24,306 bases of DNA from Flavobacteriaceae bacterium UBA4166 (GTDB lineage: Bacteria > Bacteroidota > Bacteroidia > Flavobacteriales > Flavobacteriaceae): positions 1 to 24,306 of the forward strand of contig DFVG01000015.1 of NCBI GenBank assembly GCA_002379985.1, read 5' to 3'. The notes under the pieces are model-generated. The model made no database searches. It was not told the origin of the DNA and saw nothing but the letters and a program-made list of their open reading frames with translations. The translations under genes and the position numbers were made by a program. Positions 8,289 through 16,002 of the stretch are shown piece by piece (position 1 is the first letter of the stretch; each line of letters opens with the position of its first letter).

Positions 8289-10229
8289 TTAGGATTCCTG
8301 CATTTTGTGAGAGAATTTGAGTACGATGAACTCCGCAGGACGTACCGCAGCCATTCCAATTTCAATGTTCATCACTCCATTCAAGATATCTTCAGCTGTC
8401 ATGGTTTCGCCCAAACCTACACGCACATAAAATGCCTCTTTAGGTTTAGCCCCTGCAAGCGCTCCAGCACGCCATTGTAGGGTCAAGAAGTTTTCGATCA
8501 TGGCACGAACTTTTACCCATGTATTGGCATCATTCGGCTCAAAAACGAATTGTTCTGTTGCTTTCTCTACGGATTCTTCCACCATATTGAAAAAGCGACG
8601 CACGGGCACATAACGCCATTCGTTATCATTCCCTGCGAGCGTTCTTGCGCCCCATACCAGAATTCCTTTTCCGGTGAAGGATCGTATTGCATTGATGGAT
8701 TTTCCCGTGGTATGCACATTCAGATCTTTCTGTTGATCGTGCGTAACTTTTAAGACCGGCTTCATTACATAATTAACACCAACATTGGCGGGTGCTTTCC
8801 AAACCCCTCGATCGCTATCTACTCTGGCATAAATCCCAGCCACAGTGCTACTTGGCGGAAGCGTAATAGGCATTGCGTTAATCGCTGTTTTGATCGCATT
8901 GTAGGCTGCATTATCTACCGCTTCTACTTGATCTAGCGTAAGGCCGTCTAAAGCACCGTTGGTGTCTACTGCTTGTGCAGCGTTGATGGCATCTAACAGG
9001 GTTGGATCGATCAAATCGATAATAGGTTGCATTGCTGTGGTGGTCGTTCCGGCATCGGCTACTGCAGCAGCTGCGGCATTTTTCGTGTCGGTTCCATTAG
9101 CGGCGTCAGTAATAGAAGTAATATGACCTTCCAAGGTTGTAATGAGTGTTGGGAAAGCCTCTGCAGGCGTGGTTGTTGCTTCATTCAATGCGGTGGCTGC
9201 ATTCGTGGCAGCGGTAGCCGTTGGTAAATCTTCATCAGCTGCAGTAGCCGCGTCATTTCCAGCCGAAACAGCAATGGCTGCTTGCGATACGACCTCTGTT
9301 AAAGCATCTACGATATCTTGTAGCGGGTCGATTACCGAATTCTTATTGGTAAGCGCATCGCCAGCGGTCATGGCCTGAAGCGCTGTATTGGCATTGTTAT
9401 ATGCAGTAATAAGATCCAAACTATCCGATTGGAACGTTGTGATGGATTCCAAGGCATCTTCGGTAGCTTGAAGCTCGTCGGCTAGCGCCTGAGAGTCATC
9501 AGAGACATGTGTGATGTCAACAGAGGTTTCCGTATAGCGATAATCTAAAATGGTATCTAAATAAGGGTAATAGGCGGCTCCATATTTCAGGTAGTCCTTT
9601 CCTAGACTGATACGATTCCGAAGCGTTTCAGAATTATCTTCAACATCGTCCGACGTGTGGGTATCAATGATCGTAAAGCGATCTTGAAGGTCATTACATT
9701 GCAGCAATGCATTTTGGTAGAGACTATAGAAATCTACCTCGTTCAACGCTTTAGCATCTGGAAATACTAATAGGGTAGGTTCGTCTTCTTTTTTTAGTAA
9801 TTCCAAGCCATCAGCCAAGGCGGTAAAATCGACGATATCTGTACCATCTGCATCATAATTGTTCACCGAGACGATGTAGCATGGACCTCCGCCGTTTGCA
9901 AAATACATTTGCAATGCATAGTACATAAGAAAAGGAGAAGGTGTGCTGGGTTGTGATACCACGATATCGCGCTGCAAGGCTCCGTTTACTTCAGAGTCGT
10001 TGATAGAAACGGCAATAGACGTTTCTGCCTTTGCGAACCCAAATAGCGTTTCATAGTCCAACATGGAGGTGATCCGCGTGGGCTTATTGGTAAGCGATTT
10101 TCCTTTTTCGAGGGCTTTTTCTGTGTAACCCACGAAGGCAGGGATCGCTGTTTCTACCTGAGCTACAGAAGGAGGAAATTTTGAGATTTCCTCTATGTAG
10201 ACGCCAGGTGTTTTTAACATTGTTGCCAT
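8289..10229 (-). CDS. eCIS contractile sheath protein with a large Ala-rich insert
   Basis: 646 residues. The N-terminus MLKTPGVYIEEISKFPPSVA is a hallmark of contractile sheaths, followed by VETAIPAFVGYTEKA and later GGGPCYIVSV. The C-terminal core contains VAGIYARVDSDRGVWKAPAN (from residue 463), KGILVWGARTLAGND, VPVRRFFNMVEESV and the final strand region MAAVRPAEFIVLKFSHKM. Between YYPYLDTILDYRYTE (about 220-235) and LPPSSTVAGIY (about 457) lies a stretch of about 200 residues rich in Ala, Thr and Asp, largely predicted-helix-like, which accounts for the unusual length. It is the only sheath gene in the window, whereas Afp and PVC have several. It starts 10 nt after the upstream unassigned gene. 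Sheath function is certain; the role of the insert is unknown. Confidence 0.93.
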   Translation of the reverse strand: MATMLKTPGVYIEEISKFPPSVAQVETAIPAFVGYTEKALEKGKSLTNKPTRITSMLDYETLFGFAKAETSIAVSINDSEVNGALQRDIVVSQPSTPSPFLMYYALQMYFANGGGPCYIVSVNNYDADGTDIVDFTALADGLELLKKEDEPTLLVFPDAKALNEVDFYSLYQNALLQCNDLQDRFTIIDTHTSDDVEDNSETLRNRISLGKDYLKYGAAYYPYLDTILDYRYTETSVDITHVSDDSQALADELQATEDALESITTFQSDSLDLITAYNNANTALQAMTAGDALTNKNSVIDPLQDIVDALTEVVSQAAIAVSAGNDAATAADEDLPTATAATNAATALNEATTTPAEAFPTLITTLEGHITSITDAANGTDTKNAAAAAVADAGTTTTAMQPIIDLIDPTLLDAINAAQAVDTNGALDGLTLDQVEAVDNAAYNAIKTAINAMPITLPPSSTVAGIYARVDSDRGVWKAPANVGVNYVMKPVLKVTHDQQKDLNVHTTGKSINAIRSFTGKGILVWGARTLAGNDNEWRYVPVRRFFNMVEESVEKATEQFVFEPNDANTWVKVRAMIENFLTLQWRAGALAGAKPKEAFYVRVGLGETMTAEDILNGVMNIEIGMAAVRPAEFIVLKFSHKMQES

Positions 10230-10239
10230 AGTTTAGAGT

Positions 10240-11112
10240 TTAGTTAATGTATATTTCTGAAATTGTTTTAATAATGTTTCCACTTCCATCCTTTTCAAAA
10301 TGAAGTCGGTTTGGTGACGCTGCGGGCTGCTCCTCACCGTCAAAATTGTATCCTACAATACCGTGTTTTACGAGCGGTAGGGTGGTAGGGTCTGAGCTGT
10401 GCAACAAACGTTGATCCTCAGCACTTTTATAATTCCATATGGTGTGTCTGTTGGCAATTCGAATTTCAAACTGCGGTGCGGGATCGCGAAGGGTATGCAG
10501 CGGTGTTAACAAATTTCGCGCTTGCCCATCTACTCCCGTCGTATCATCTCCTAACATCTTTAGATGAATCATTCCCCACATTCGTTGTGGCATTAATTCA
10601 GGAGGAGCATCATAGGCTTCAAAAAAGGCAGTATCACTTATCGCGTAATCTTCAATAGGATAAACGGTTTGGTCTGTATTGATATACCGAAAACTTCCTC
10701 CGGCACTTGGCGGTTTTGTATTACTGAATAAAAACGGAACTTCCGGAGTGGCAGTGACGGTAGAATAGTTCTCAAACAACGGATCGTGTACCTGAAGAAA
10801 AAATGCCATAGGTTCTTCTGAAAACAGTGGAACCAGGGGTTCAAAGACTCCTGAATCAGGTGCTGTTTCTTTCGCTTTTACCACCAAATGAAATCCATAC
10901 GGATGTGGTCTTAATAGAATTCTATTTCGGGCAAGGAAATCAGCGGTATGCTTGGTGGGAATAATCGTGAGATATTCTGCGATGCTGTGTTTTTTTAATT
11001 GTTGTTTTTGAAGTGTTTCCGAGTCATCGAAGGGAGTCGTGCCGTCATCTAAAAAATAATGATGGTAGCAAGAAACGCTGCAAAGCATTTTATAGATACG
11101 AGTATAACTCAT
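10240..11112 (-). CDS. Conserved eCIS-linked protein of unknown function, between cap and sheath genes
   Basis: 290 residues; I do not recognise a named family. It starts at ATG 11112, overlapping the DUF4255 gene stop in an ATGA, and ends 10 nt before the sheath start, so it is surely part of the particle operon. There is no signal peptide or membrane segment. The N-terminus (MSYTRIYKMLCSVSCYHHYF) is rich in Tyr and Cys. The middle has beta-rich segments such as FHLVVKAKETAPDSGVFEPL and PMAFFLQVHDPLFENYSTV, and later MWGMIHLKML and PQFEIRIANRHTIWNYKS. This looks like a mostly beta protein that could assemble. Position suggests a terminal cap partner or a sheath-end factor; AlgoCIS is described as having two cap proteins, which is compatible, but this remains inference. 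Confidence 0.7.
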   Translation of the reverse strand: MSYTRIYKMLCSVSCYHHYFLDDGTTPFDDSETLQKQQLKKHSIAEYLTIIPTKHTADFLARNRILLRPHPYGFHLVVKAKETAPDSGVFEPLVPLFSEEPMAFFLQVHDPLFENYSTVTATPEVPFLFSNTKPPSAGGSFRYINTDQTVYPIEDYAISDTAFFEAYDAPPELMPQRMWGMIHLKMLGDDTTGVDGQARNLLTPLHTLRDPAPQFEIRIANRHTIWNYKSAEDQRLLHSSDPTTLPLVKHGIVGYNFDGEEQPAASPNRLHFEKDGSGNIIKTISEIYIN

Positions 11113-11702
11113 GCTGTGATTTCTGTTTTGGTGAGTTGTGTGATTTGTTGGATCGCCGGCCCTTGTTCTTGGATGCGATTGCTATCGATTCGCACGAGAC
11201 TTAATCGGTACATGACGCAAGGCAAGGATTTTCCGCCTAAGGTGCCCCAGATGTAATTGAGTTGTTCAAAGGACGGTGTGAACAATTCGACTGAAAACTT
11301 GAAGTCTTTAACTTCGTTTAAGGCTGTGTTTGAAGGGTTTAAAGGAGTGTTGGTTTGCGTAAACACATGTTTTGACTGAAAAAACTCGATCAAACTCCCA
11401 ATCGCCTTTACTGATTTCACATAGGTTCGATTGGCTGAAAACAATACGTAAACGTTCAAATGAATAGGGGCATTCTTATAAATGGTCGTATTGTTGGCGG
11501 TGGTATGATGCTTTACGTTCTTTAAGGTAATTTCTTCCTGAACCGAAAGCAATGACAATACAATCTTATCGTTCATCGTAGCGATATCAGGATCGTCTAC
11601 TTTCCCAATATTATCCAAAACAACCAATCCGGCATCGCCTAGTGTTGTTTCGAGATATTCAGATACTTGATCTTTTAATATTTCCAGCGCTTCGTAAAGC
11701 AT
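11109..11702 (-). CDS. DUF4255 protein, eCIS tube/sheath terminal cap (Pvc16/Afp16 type)
   Basis: 197 residues with the Pvc16 N-terminal domain (DUF4255). Signature segments are MLYEALEILKDQVSEYL at the start, then VVLDNIGKVDDPDIATMNDK, IVLSLLSVQEEITLKNV, YKNAPIHLNVYVLFSANRTY and, near the C-terminus, LNYIWGTLGGKSLPCVMYRL. In Afp/PVC this protein ends tube elongation and caps the distal end of the particle. It is the first gene of the minus-strand operon, preceded by a 232-nt intergenic region with a candidate promoter at 11726-11757. The next gene overlaps it by 4 nt (ATGA). Confidence 0.9.
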   Translation of the reverse strand: MLYEALEILKDQVSEYLETTLGDAGLVVLDNIGKVDDPDIATMNDKIVLSLLSVQEEITLKNVKHHTTANNTTIYKNAPIHLNVYVLFSANRTYVKSVKAIGSLIEFFQSKHVFTQTNTPLNPSNTALNEVKDFKFSVELFTPSFEQLNYIWGTLGGKSLPCVMYRLSLVRIDSNRIQEQGPAIQQITQLTKTEITA

Positions 11703-11725
11703 TTTTTGGTTTGTTAGTTGAAGGT

Positions 11726-11757
11726 TAAAACTACAATGCTTTTAAGGTTCTGAACAA
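11726..11757 (-). promoter_or_regulatory. Candidate Bacteroidota sigma-A promoter for the eCIS operon
   Basis: On the minus strand, TTG (11757-11755) is followed after 21 nt by TAGTTTTA (11733-11726), one base off the TAnnTTTG consensus. The predicted transcript would start about 20 nt upstream of the DUF4255 ATG. The match is imperfect and the region is AT-rich, so this is a candidate only. Confidence 0.4.
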
Positions 11758-11848
11758 GAGGGGTTTGCCTGAAATAAGCGAAGCATTTTTCCTAGAGTTT
11801 GATACTGTGTTTATTGGAAGTATTGGCGGAATTTTCCTATGCTTCGGA

Positions 11849-11871
11849 AGGGATTTTCCCTATTTTTTTTT
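11849..11871 (+). terminator. Possible hairpin plus T-tract in the eCIS/118-aa gene intergenic region
   Basis: AGGGA-TTT-TCCCT (11849-11861) is a 5-bp inverted repeat followed by A and nine T residues (11863-11871), the shape of a small intrinsic terminator for plus-strand transcripts. No plus-strand gene lies just upstream, so it would end a leader or a small transcript before the 118-aa gene. The stem is short, so it may be chance in AT-rich DNA. Confidence 0.3.
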
Positions 11872-11934
11872 AACAAGGTCGCAAACTACAAGGGGTTTTT
11901 ATTATTTTGGCAATTCAATAATAAAAGAACTACC

Positions 11935-12291
11935 ATGCCAAAACCTGAAAAATGTATTACCGTTGCTGAAGCAAGAAACCTTCAAAATAATTGGATCGCC
12001 AGTAGAGCTCAGCAAATAGAAAACGCCTTGGGAAATCAGGATACCCGAGAGGTCCTGTGGAGTCTTGAGGAACTTCAGGAATACCTTGACTATATCAAAG
12101 AAGAATCTGAAAAAACAGGGATCAAGAATCCCGGAGTACGTGTGTATTTTGGTGCTTATGATGAAAGTGATAACGATCGCGCCACTGTTTTTTTCGCTCC
12201 CACAAAAGGACCGGAAAATAATGATGAAAATAACTACGATATCTCTCCCTTCAATGTGGGGAATAGTGGCTGGCCGCCTTACAGCTATTAA
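11935..12291 (+). CDS. Hypothetical protein, 118 aa (flavobacterial family)
   Basis: I place the start at ATG 11935 (MPKPEKCITVAEARNLQNNW); a longer frame begins at 11839, but that stretch is AT-rich non-coding-like sequence. The protein is soluble, with a helical first half (SLEELQEYLDYIKEESEKTG at about residues 43-62) and a second half of the form NPGVRVYFGAYDESD, RATVFFAPTKGPEN and a final GWPPYSY. I recall similar short proteins in many flavobacteria with the same VYFGAY and APTKG segments, without a known function. It is followed 3 nt later by the membrane protein gene, so it may be the first gene of that operon. It is divergent from the eCIS operon and is probably not part of the particle. 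Confidence 0.75.
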   Translation: MPKPEKCITVAEARNLQNNWIASRAQQIENALGNQDTREVLWSLEELQEYLDYIKEESEKTGIKNPGVRVYFGAYDESDNDRATVFFAPTKGPENNDENNYDISPFNVGNSGWPPYSY

Positions 12292-12294
12292 CAC

Positions 12295-13017
12295 TTGGAC
12301 GTCTCCGAATACATCATTTCTACCGCACCAATAAGTTTAGTTGAGCTTATTGCCGCGGTCTGCGGAACATTTTATCTTCGCAAAACTCCTAGCGATCATC
12401 GGGCAAAAAATTTCGTAATCTTTTTGTGGATGACGGCCGCTATAGATATGTTGGGCTCATATGCCCCGATCGCCTATTTTAGTGATTATGAGATTTTTGG
12501 TTTTGTAGAGGATACTCCGTTTCGAGCCAATTATTGGCTTTTCAATATCTATGTAATCCTCATGTTTTCTTTTTACTCGGTGTACTTTAGCACATTTTTA
12601 AAGTATGATTGGGTGAAACGTGCCATTCGTATTGCAGTTGGAATATTTATTATTTGCGCAGGAATTAATCTTGCTCAAGACAATGTATTCTTCTCTTATG
12701 TCTCTCAATTTACCTATGGGGTAGGTTCTATCCTAACCTTATTTGTTATTCTTTTATTCTATTTTGAGTTACTTCGAAGCAACATCATTCTACACCTTCA
12801 TCGGTATTTACCCATGTATGTTTCGGTGGGAGTGATGGCATTTATTCTGTGTATTACTCCTTTGGAGTTCTATTCAAGATATTTTAAATTGCCTACAGGA
12901 AACGATCAATATGTAGAGCTTCGCAGGGTAATCATGATGATTACGAACATTTTTATGTATAGCGTTTTTAGTATTGGATTCATCATATGCTCCAGAAGGA
13001 AGAGATCATACTCATAA
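12295..13017 (+). CDS. Seven-helix integral membrane protein upstream of a two-component pair
   Basis: 240 residues if translation starts at TTG 12295, 3 nt after the preceding stop; the first in-frame ATG lies about 45 codons in and would remove the first two helices, so TTG is preferred. Seven hydrophobic segments are visible at about 12-29, 40-62, 84-105, 111-127, 137-160, 170-190 and 212-233, and the protein ends in a basic tail (CSRRKRSYS). It has no catalytic motif that I recognise. The histidine kinase gene begins inside its 3' end (31-nt overlap), so the two are probably translated together. The arrangement of membrane protein, kinase lacking a sensor domain and regulator suggests that this protein senses the signal for the kinase; that is inference. 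Confidence 0.75.
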   Translation: MDVSEYIISTAPISLVELIAAVCGTFYLRKTPSDHRAKNFVIFLWMTAAIDMLGSYAPIAYFSDYEIFGFVEDTPFRANYWLFNIYVILMFSFYSVYFSTFLKYDWVKRAIRIAVGIFIICAGINLAQDNVFFSYVSQFTYGVGSILTLFVILLFYFELLRSNIILHLHRYLPMYVSVGVMAFILCITPLEFYSRYFKLPTGNDQYVELRRVIMMITNIFMYSVFSIGFIICSRRKRSYS

Positions 13018-13763
13018 TCTATTTTATTGTCGTCGCGGTCTTTATTATCGTGTTCGTCATAGCCTTTGTTCTCGCATTCATGAGGCGAAAAAATAAATTG
13101 CTTTTACGGCAAATTGAAAACCAACAACGTTTCGAGAAAGAATTGGCCGATGCTCAAATTGAAATTCAAGAACAGACGTTGAAAAATATCGGGTGGGAGC
13201 TTCATGATAATATCGGGCAATTGCTTTCCGTAGCTAATATGCAACTGAATGTTCTTACCTCTAGAGCCACCGCCGTTCCTTCCGTAGAATTGAAAGAAAC
13301 CAACGAGGTCATTCAAAAAACGGTGCAGGAAATTAGAGCGCTTTCTAAGTCTCTCAATACCGATGTGATCCTAAAAAACGGATTGGTACAGAGTATTTCA
13401 AACGAATTACAGCGGTTTAACCGACTCAATTTTCTGAAAGCACACTTGGATGTTAAAGGTACCGAGTGTACACTTCGTAATGATGATGAGATTTTGATCT
13501 TCAGAATTTTACAAGAATTTTTATCGAATGTGATTAAACATGCCAAGGCCGATAATTTATTCGTAACTTTAACCTATGCAAATCAATATCTTGCAATAGA
13601 AGTGAAGGACGATGGTATTGGTTTTGATGTCGCTAATGAACGTGGAAATTCAGGGCTTGAGACAATGCAAAGTCGGGCTCGATTGTTGAAAGCATCATAT
13701 CAACTTACATCGACAAAACAACTAGGAACTCAACTAACACTCAAATATCCCCTACGCAGATGA
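12987..13763 (+). CDS. Membrane-anchored sensor histidine kinase, HisKA_3 type (NarX/LiaS-like)
   Basis: 258 residues with a single membrane helix at about 7-31 and almost no extracytoplasmic part. A coiled-coil-like linker (about 34-65) leads to the phosphoacceptor motif IGWELHDNIGQLL, with His73 in the HDxxxQ pattern that marks HisKA_3 kinases with possible phosphatase activity. The HATPase domain shows the N-box EFLSNVIKHAKA with Asn181, and a G1-box DDGIGFD at about 208-214. The protein is short, ending soon after the ATP-binding fold. It overlaps the upstream membrane protein gene by 31 nt and the downstream response regulator by 4 nt (ATGA). Having no sensor domain, it likely depends on the upstream seven-helix protein for input. 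Confidence 0.92.
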   Translation: MLQKEEIILIIYFIVVAVFIIVFVIAFVLAFMRRKNKLLLRQIENQQRFEKELADAQIEIQEQTLKNIGWELHDNIGQLLSVANMQLNVLTSRATAVPSVELKETNEVIQKTVQEIRALSKSLNTDVILKNGLVQSISNELQRFNRLNFLKAHLDVKGTECTLRNDDEILIFRILQEFLSNVIKHAKADNLFVTLTYANQYLAIEVKDDGIGFDVANERGNSGLETMQSRARLLKASYQLTSTKQLGTQLTLKYPLRR

Positions 13764-14410
13764 AATCAGAGGTACACACTGTGGTTATTGTAGATGATCA
13801 CCTGCTGCTTTCCGGATCACTAGAAAAACTTATCAACTCTTTCGATGGCTTCGAAGTGCTCTTTCATGCGAGTAACGGCCGAGAATTACAGCTCAAACTA
13901 AAGAATGCAGCCCAGCAACCTTCGGTGATCCTGTTGGATATCAATATGCCGGTGATGGATGGTTTTGAGACTGCCGAGTGGCTTACTGAAAACCATCCTG
14001 ATATTAAGTTTTTAGCGTTATCTATGGAAGACGACGAGCAAACGATCTTGAAAATGCTTCGGAAAGGGGCTAAGGGATATCTGTTGAAAGACATTCACCC
14101 CGACAAGCTCAATATCGCATTGCAGGAAACGGTGAACAAAGGATATTACCATTCCGATAAGGTAGCAACGACGATGCTGCATGCGCTTCACAATAAAAAC
14201 AAGACTTCTGAAGAGCCTTTTAAAGAAAATGAATTGATCTTTTTACAGTTGGCTTGCAGTGAAATGACCTATAAGGAAATTGCCTATCAAATGAATTTGA
14301 GTCCGAAAACCATTGACGGCTATCGCCAAGAACTTTTCAATCGTTTGCATATCAAGAACCGCGTGGGCTTGGTAATCTATGCCTTAAAAAATAATCTTAT
14401 TGAAATTTAA
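13760..14410 (+). CDS. Response regulator, NarL/FixJ family (REC plus LuxR-type HTH)
   Basis: 216 residues. The receiver domain has the acidic pair at Asp12-Asp13 (VIVDDH), the phosphoacceptor Asp60 in ILLDINMPVMDGFE, and the KGYLLKD segment with the conserved Lys near 113. The C-terminal LuxR-type helix-turn-helix (about 154-212) reads ELIFLQLACSEMTYKEIAYQ followed by MNLSPKTIDGYRQ. It starts within the kinase stop codon (ATGA), so kinase and regulator are a matched pair. The stop overlaps that of the convergent rluA-like gene by 4 nt. Targets are not known; no clear operator can be seen in the window. Confidence 0.93.
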   Translation: MKSEVHTVVIVDDHLLLSGSLEKLINSFDGFEVLFHASNGRELQLKLKNAAQQPSVILLDINMPVMDGFETAEWLTENHPDIKFLALSMEDDEQTILKMLRKGAKGYLLKDIHPDKLNIALQETVNKGYYHSDKVATTMLHALHNKNKTSEEPFKENELIFLQLACSEMTYKEIAYQMNLSPKTIDGYRQELFNRLHIKNRVGLVIYALKNNLIEI

Positions 14411-15063
14411 AGACACGCATCCCAAAGGGCGTCCTGTGGCGGTGGAGCGACAATAGTAATCGCCTCCTTCCGAACCGGATGTATCAACGCTAGGGATCGT
14501 GCGTGTAGGTGAATACTTCCGTCTTTATTACTTCGATCAAATCCATATTTTAAATCTCCCTTAATAGGACATCCAATAGCCGCAAATTGAGCTCTGATTT
14601 GATGGTGTCTTCCGGTGTGGAGTTCAATTTCTAACAAATAATAACGGTCCAATTCTTTATATATACGATAGGAAAGAATTGCTTTTTTACTGTCGTTAAC
14701 CTCTTTGTCGTGCGCGTACGATTTGTTTTGCCTTGGGTTTCGTTTTAGGTAATGAATTAGTTGTGCTTCGGAAGTAGGCGGGGTGTTTTTCACTACGGCC
14801 CAATAGGTCTTCTGCGTGTCCCTTTCTTTGAAAAGTTTGTTGAGTCGGGACAGCGCTTTTGAAGTTCTTGCAAATAAAACCACACCGCTGGTAGGGCGAT
14901 CCAACCGATGCACCACTCCTAAATAGACCGCACCCGGTTTGTCATACTTTTCTGCAATATAGGATTTTACGACCTCTGCTAAAGATTTATCGCCCGTCTT
15001 GTCTCCTTGAACCAGATCGCCCGGACGTTTGTTGACGGCAATAAGATGATTGTCTTCAAACAA
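14407..15063 (-). CDS. RluA-family RNA pseudouridine synthase
   Basis: 218 residues from TTG 15063 (read as MFEDNHLIAVNKRPGDLV). The catalytic motif is GVVHRLDRPTSGVVLFA, with the active-site Asp at residue 55 in HRLD. Other family segments are LFKERDTQKTYWAVV, YYLLEIELHTGRHHQIRAQF and GCPIKGDLKYG. There is no S4 domain, so it is a compact RluA/RluC-class enzyme that isomerises uridine in rRNA or tRNA; the target site cannot be told from sequence. The frame is open upstream (NNLQVLFEDN) to a TGA inside panB, but no ATG, GTG or other TTG occurs there, so the start is either TTG 15063 or a rare codon further up. panB lies 65 nt upstream on the same strand. Confidence 0.88.
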   Translation of the reverse strand: MFEDNHLIAVNKRPGDLVQGDKTGDKSLAEVVKSYIAEKYDKPGAVYLGVVHRLDRPTSGVVLFARTSKALSRLNKLFKERDTQKTYWAVVKNTPPTSEAQLIHYLKRNPRQNKSYAHDKEVNDSKKAILSYRIYKELDRYYLLEIELHTGRHHQIRAQFAAIGCPIKGDLKYGFDRSNKDGSIHLHARSLALIHPVRKEAITIVAPPPQDALWDACL

Positions 15064-15128
15064 TACTTGAAGATTGTTTTTATTGCTGTGAAGCGCATCA
15101 AATGGACCTTGTGTTCCGATAATCGAGC

Positions 15129-15947
15129 TTAATATTGTTCGTCATCACTAGGGAAATCACCGCTTTTAACGTCGTGAATGTATTTCTGAAAAGCACCGGT
15201 CATTTCCGCATAAAGATCTAAATAGCGACGTAAGAATCGCGGATTGAATTCGTAGGTCATTCCCAACATGTCGTGGATCACCAACACTTGACCGTCGACA
15301 CCATTGCCCGCCCCAATACCAATGACCGGAATCGTAAGTTGGGAGGCAACCTCTTTGGCCAAAGCCGCCGGTACTTTTTCAAGCACTACCGCAAAACAGC
15401 CGATCTTTTCTAATAATTTAGCATCTTCTTTGAGCTTTTCGGCTTCTTCTTCCTCTTTGGCGCGCACGGTGTAGGTTCCAAATTTGTAGATAGATTGCGG
15501 AGTCAATCCTAAATGTCCCATCACCGGAATTCCTGCATTAAGAATACGCTTGGCAGATTCTTTAATTTCCTTTCCACCTTCAATTTTAACGGCATGTGCT
15601 CCGCTTTCTTTCATGATACGAATCGCCGAACGCAAGGCTTCTTTTGGGTCGCTTTGATAACTTCCGAAGGGAATATCCACCACTACCAAACTACGCTCAA
15701 TAGCACGCACCACCGAAGAAGCATGATAAATCATTTGGTCTAGGGTAATGGGCAAGGTGGTTTCATGCCCCGCCATGACATTGGAAGCAGAATCCCCCAC
15801 CAAGATCACATCAATACCGGCCCCATCTACAATACGTGCCATTGTGTAATCATAAGCGGTGAGCATGGAGATCTTCTCTCCGTTTTTCTTCATATCTACC
15901 AAGGTCTTGGTCGTGATACGTTTATATTCTCGTTTTGCAATTGACAT
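15129..15947 (-). CDS. panB: 3-methyl-2-oxobutanoate hydroxymethyltransferase
   Basis: 272 residues, the usual PanB length. It transfers a hydroxymethyl group from 5,10-methylene-tetrahydrofolate to alpha-ketoisovalerate, giving ketopantoate in the pantothenate/CoA pathway. Signature segments are KISMLTAYDYTMARIVDGAG, DVILVGDSASNVMAGHETTL with the metal-binding Asp at 52, VVDIPFGSYQ, AHAVKIEGG with the catalytic-site Lys at 121, PVMGHLGLTPQS, and IPVIGIGAGNGVDGQVLVIHD with the conserved Glu nearby at 190. The ATG at 15947 gives MSIAKREYKRITTKTL, a normal N-terminus. It stands first in a possible two-gene unit with the pseudouridine synthase. Confidence 0.97.
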   Translation of the reverse strand: MSIAKREYKRITTKTLVDMKKNGEKISMLTAYDYTMARIVDGAGIDVILVGDSASNVMAGHETTLPITLDQMIYHASSVVRAIERSLVVVDIPFGSYQSDPKEALRSAIRIMKESGAHAVKIEGGKEIKESAKRILNAGIPVMGHLGLTPQSIYKFGTYTVRAKEEEEAEKLKEDAKLLEKIGCFAVVLEKVPAALAKEVASQLTIPVIGIGAGNGVDGQVLVIHDMLGMTYEFNPRFLRRYLDLYAEMTGAFQKYIHDVKSGDFPSDDEQY

Positions 15948-16002
15948 ATGGAATCTGTAACGATTAAGACGATAAAAATACTAATTTTAAAGCGCAATTC
16001 AT

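Noticed and set aside
9142..9378. Plus-strand Ala/Val-rich frames opposite the sheath insert
   Set aside because: They are shadows of the alanine-rich coding strand and have no independent signals.
11839..12019. Upstream extension and alternative frames before the 118-aa gene
   Set aside because: The sequence is AT-rich with a hairpin and T-tract, and the extension has Phe-rich, non-family residues; ATG 11935 is preferred.
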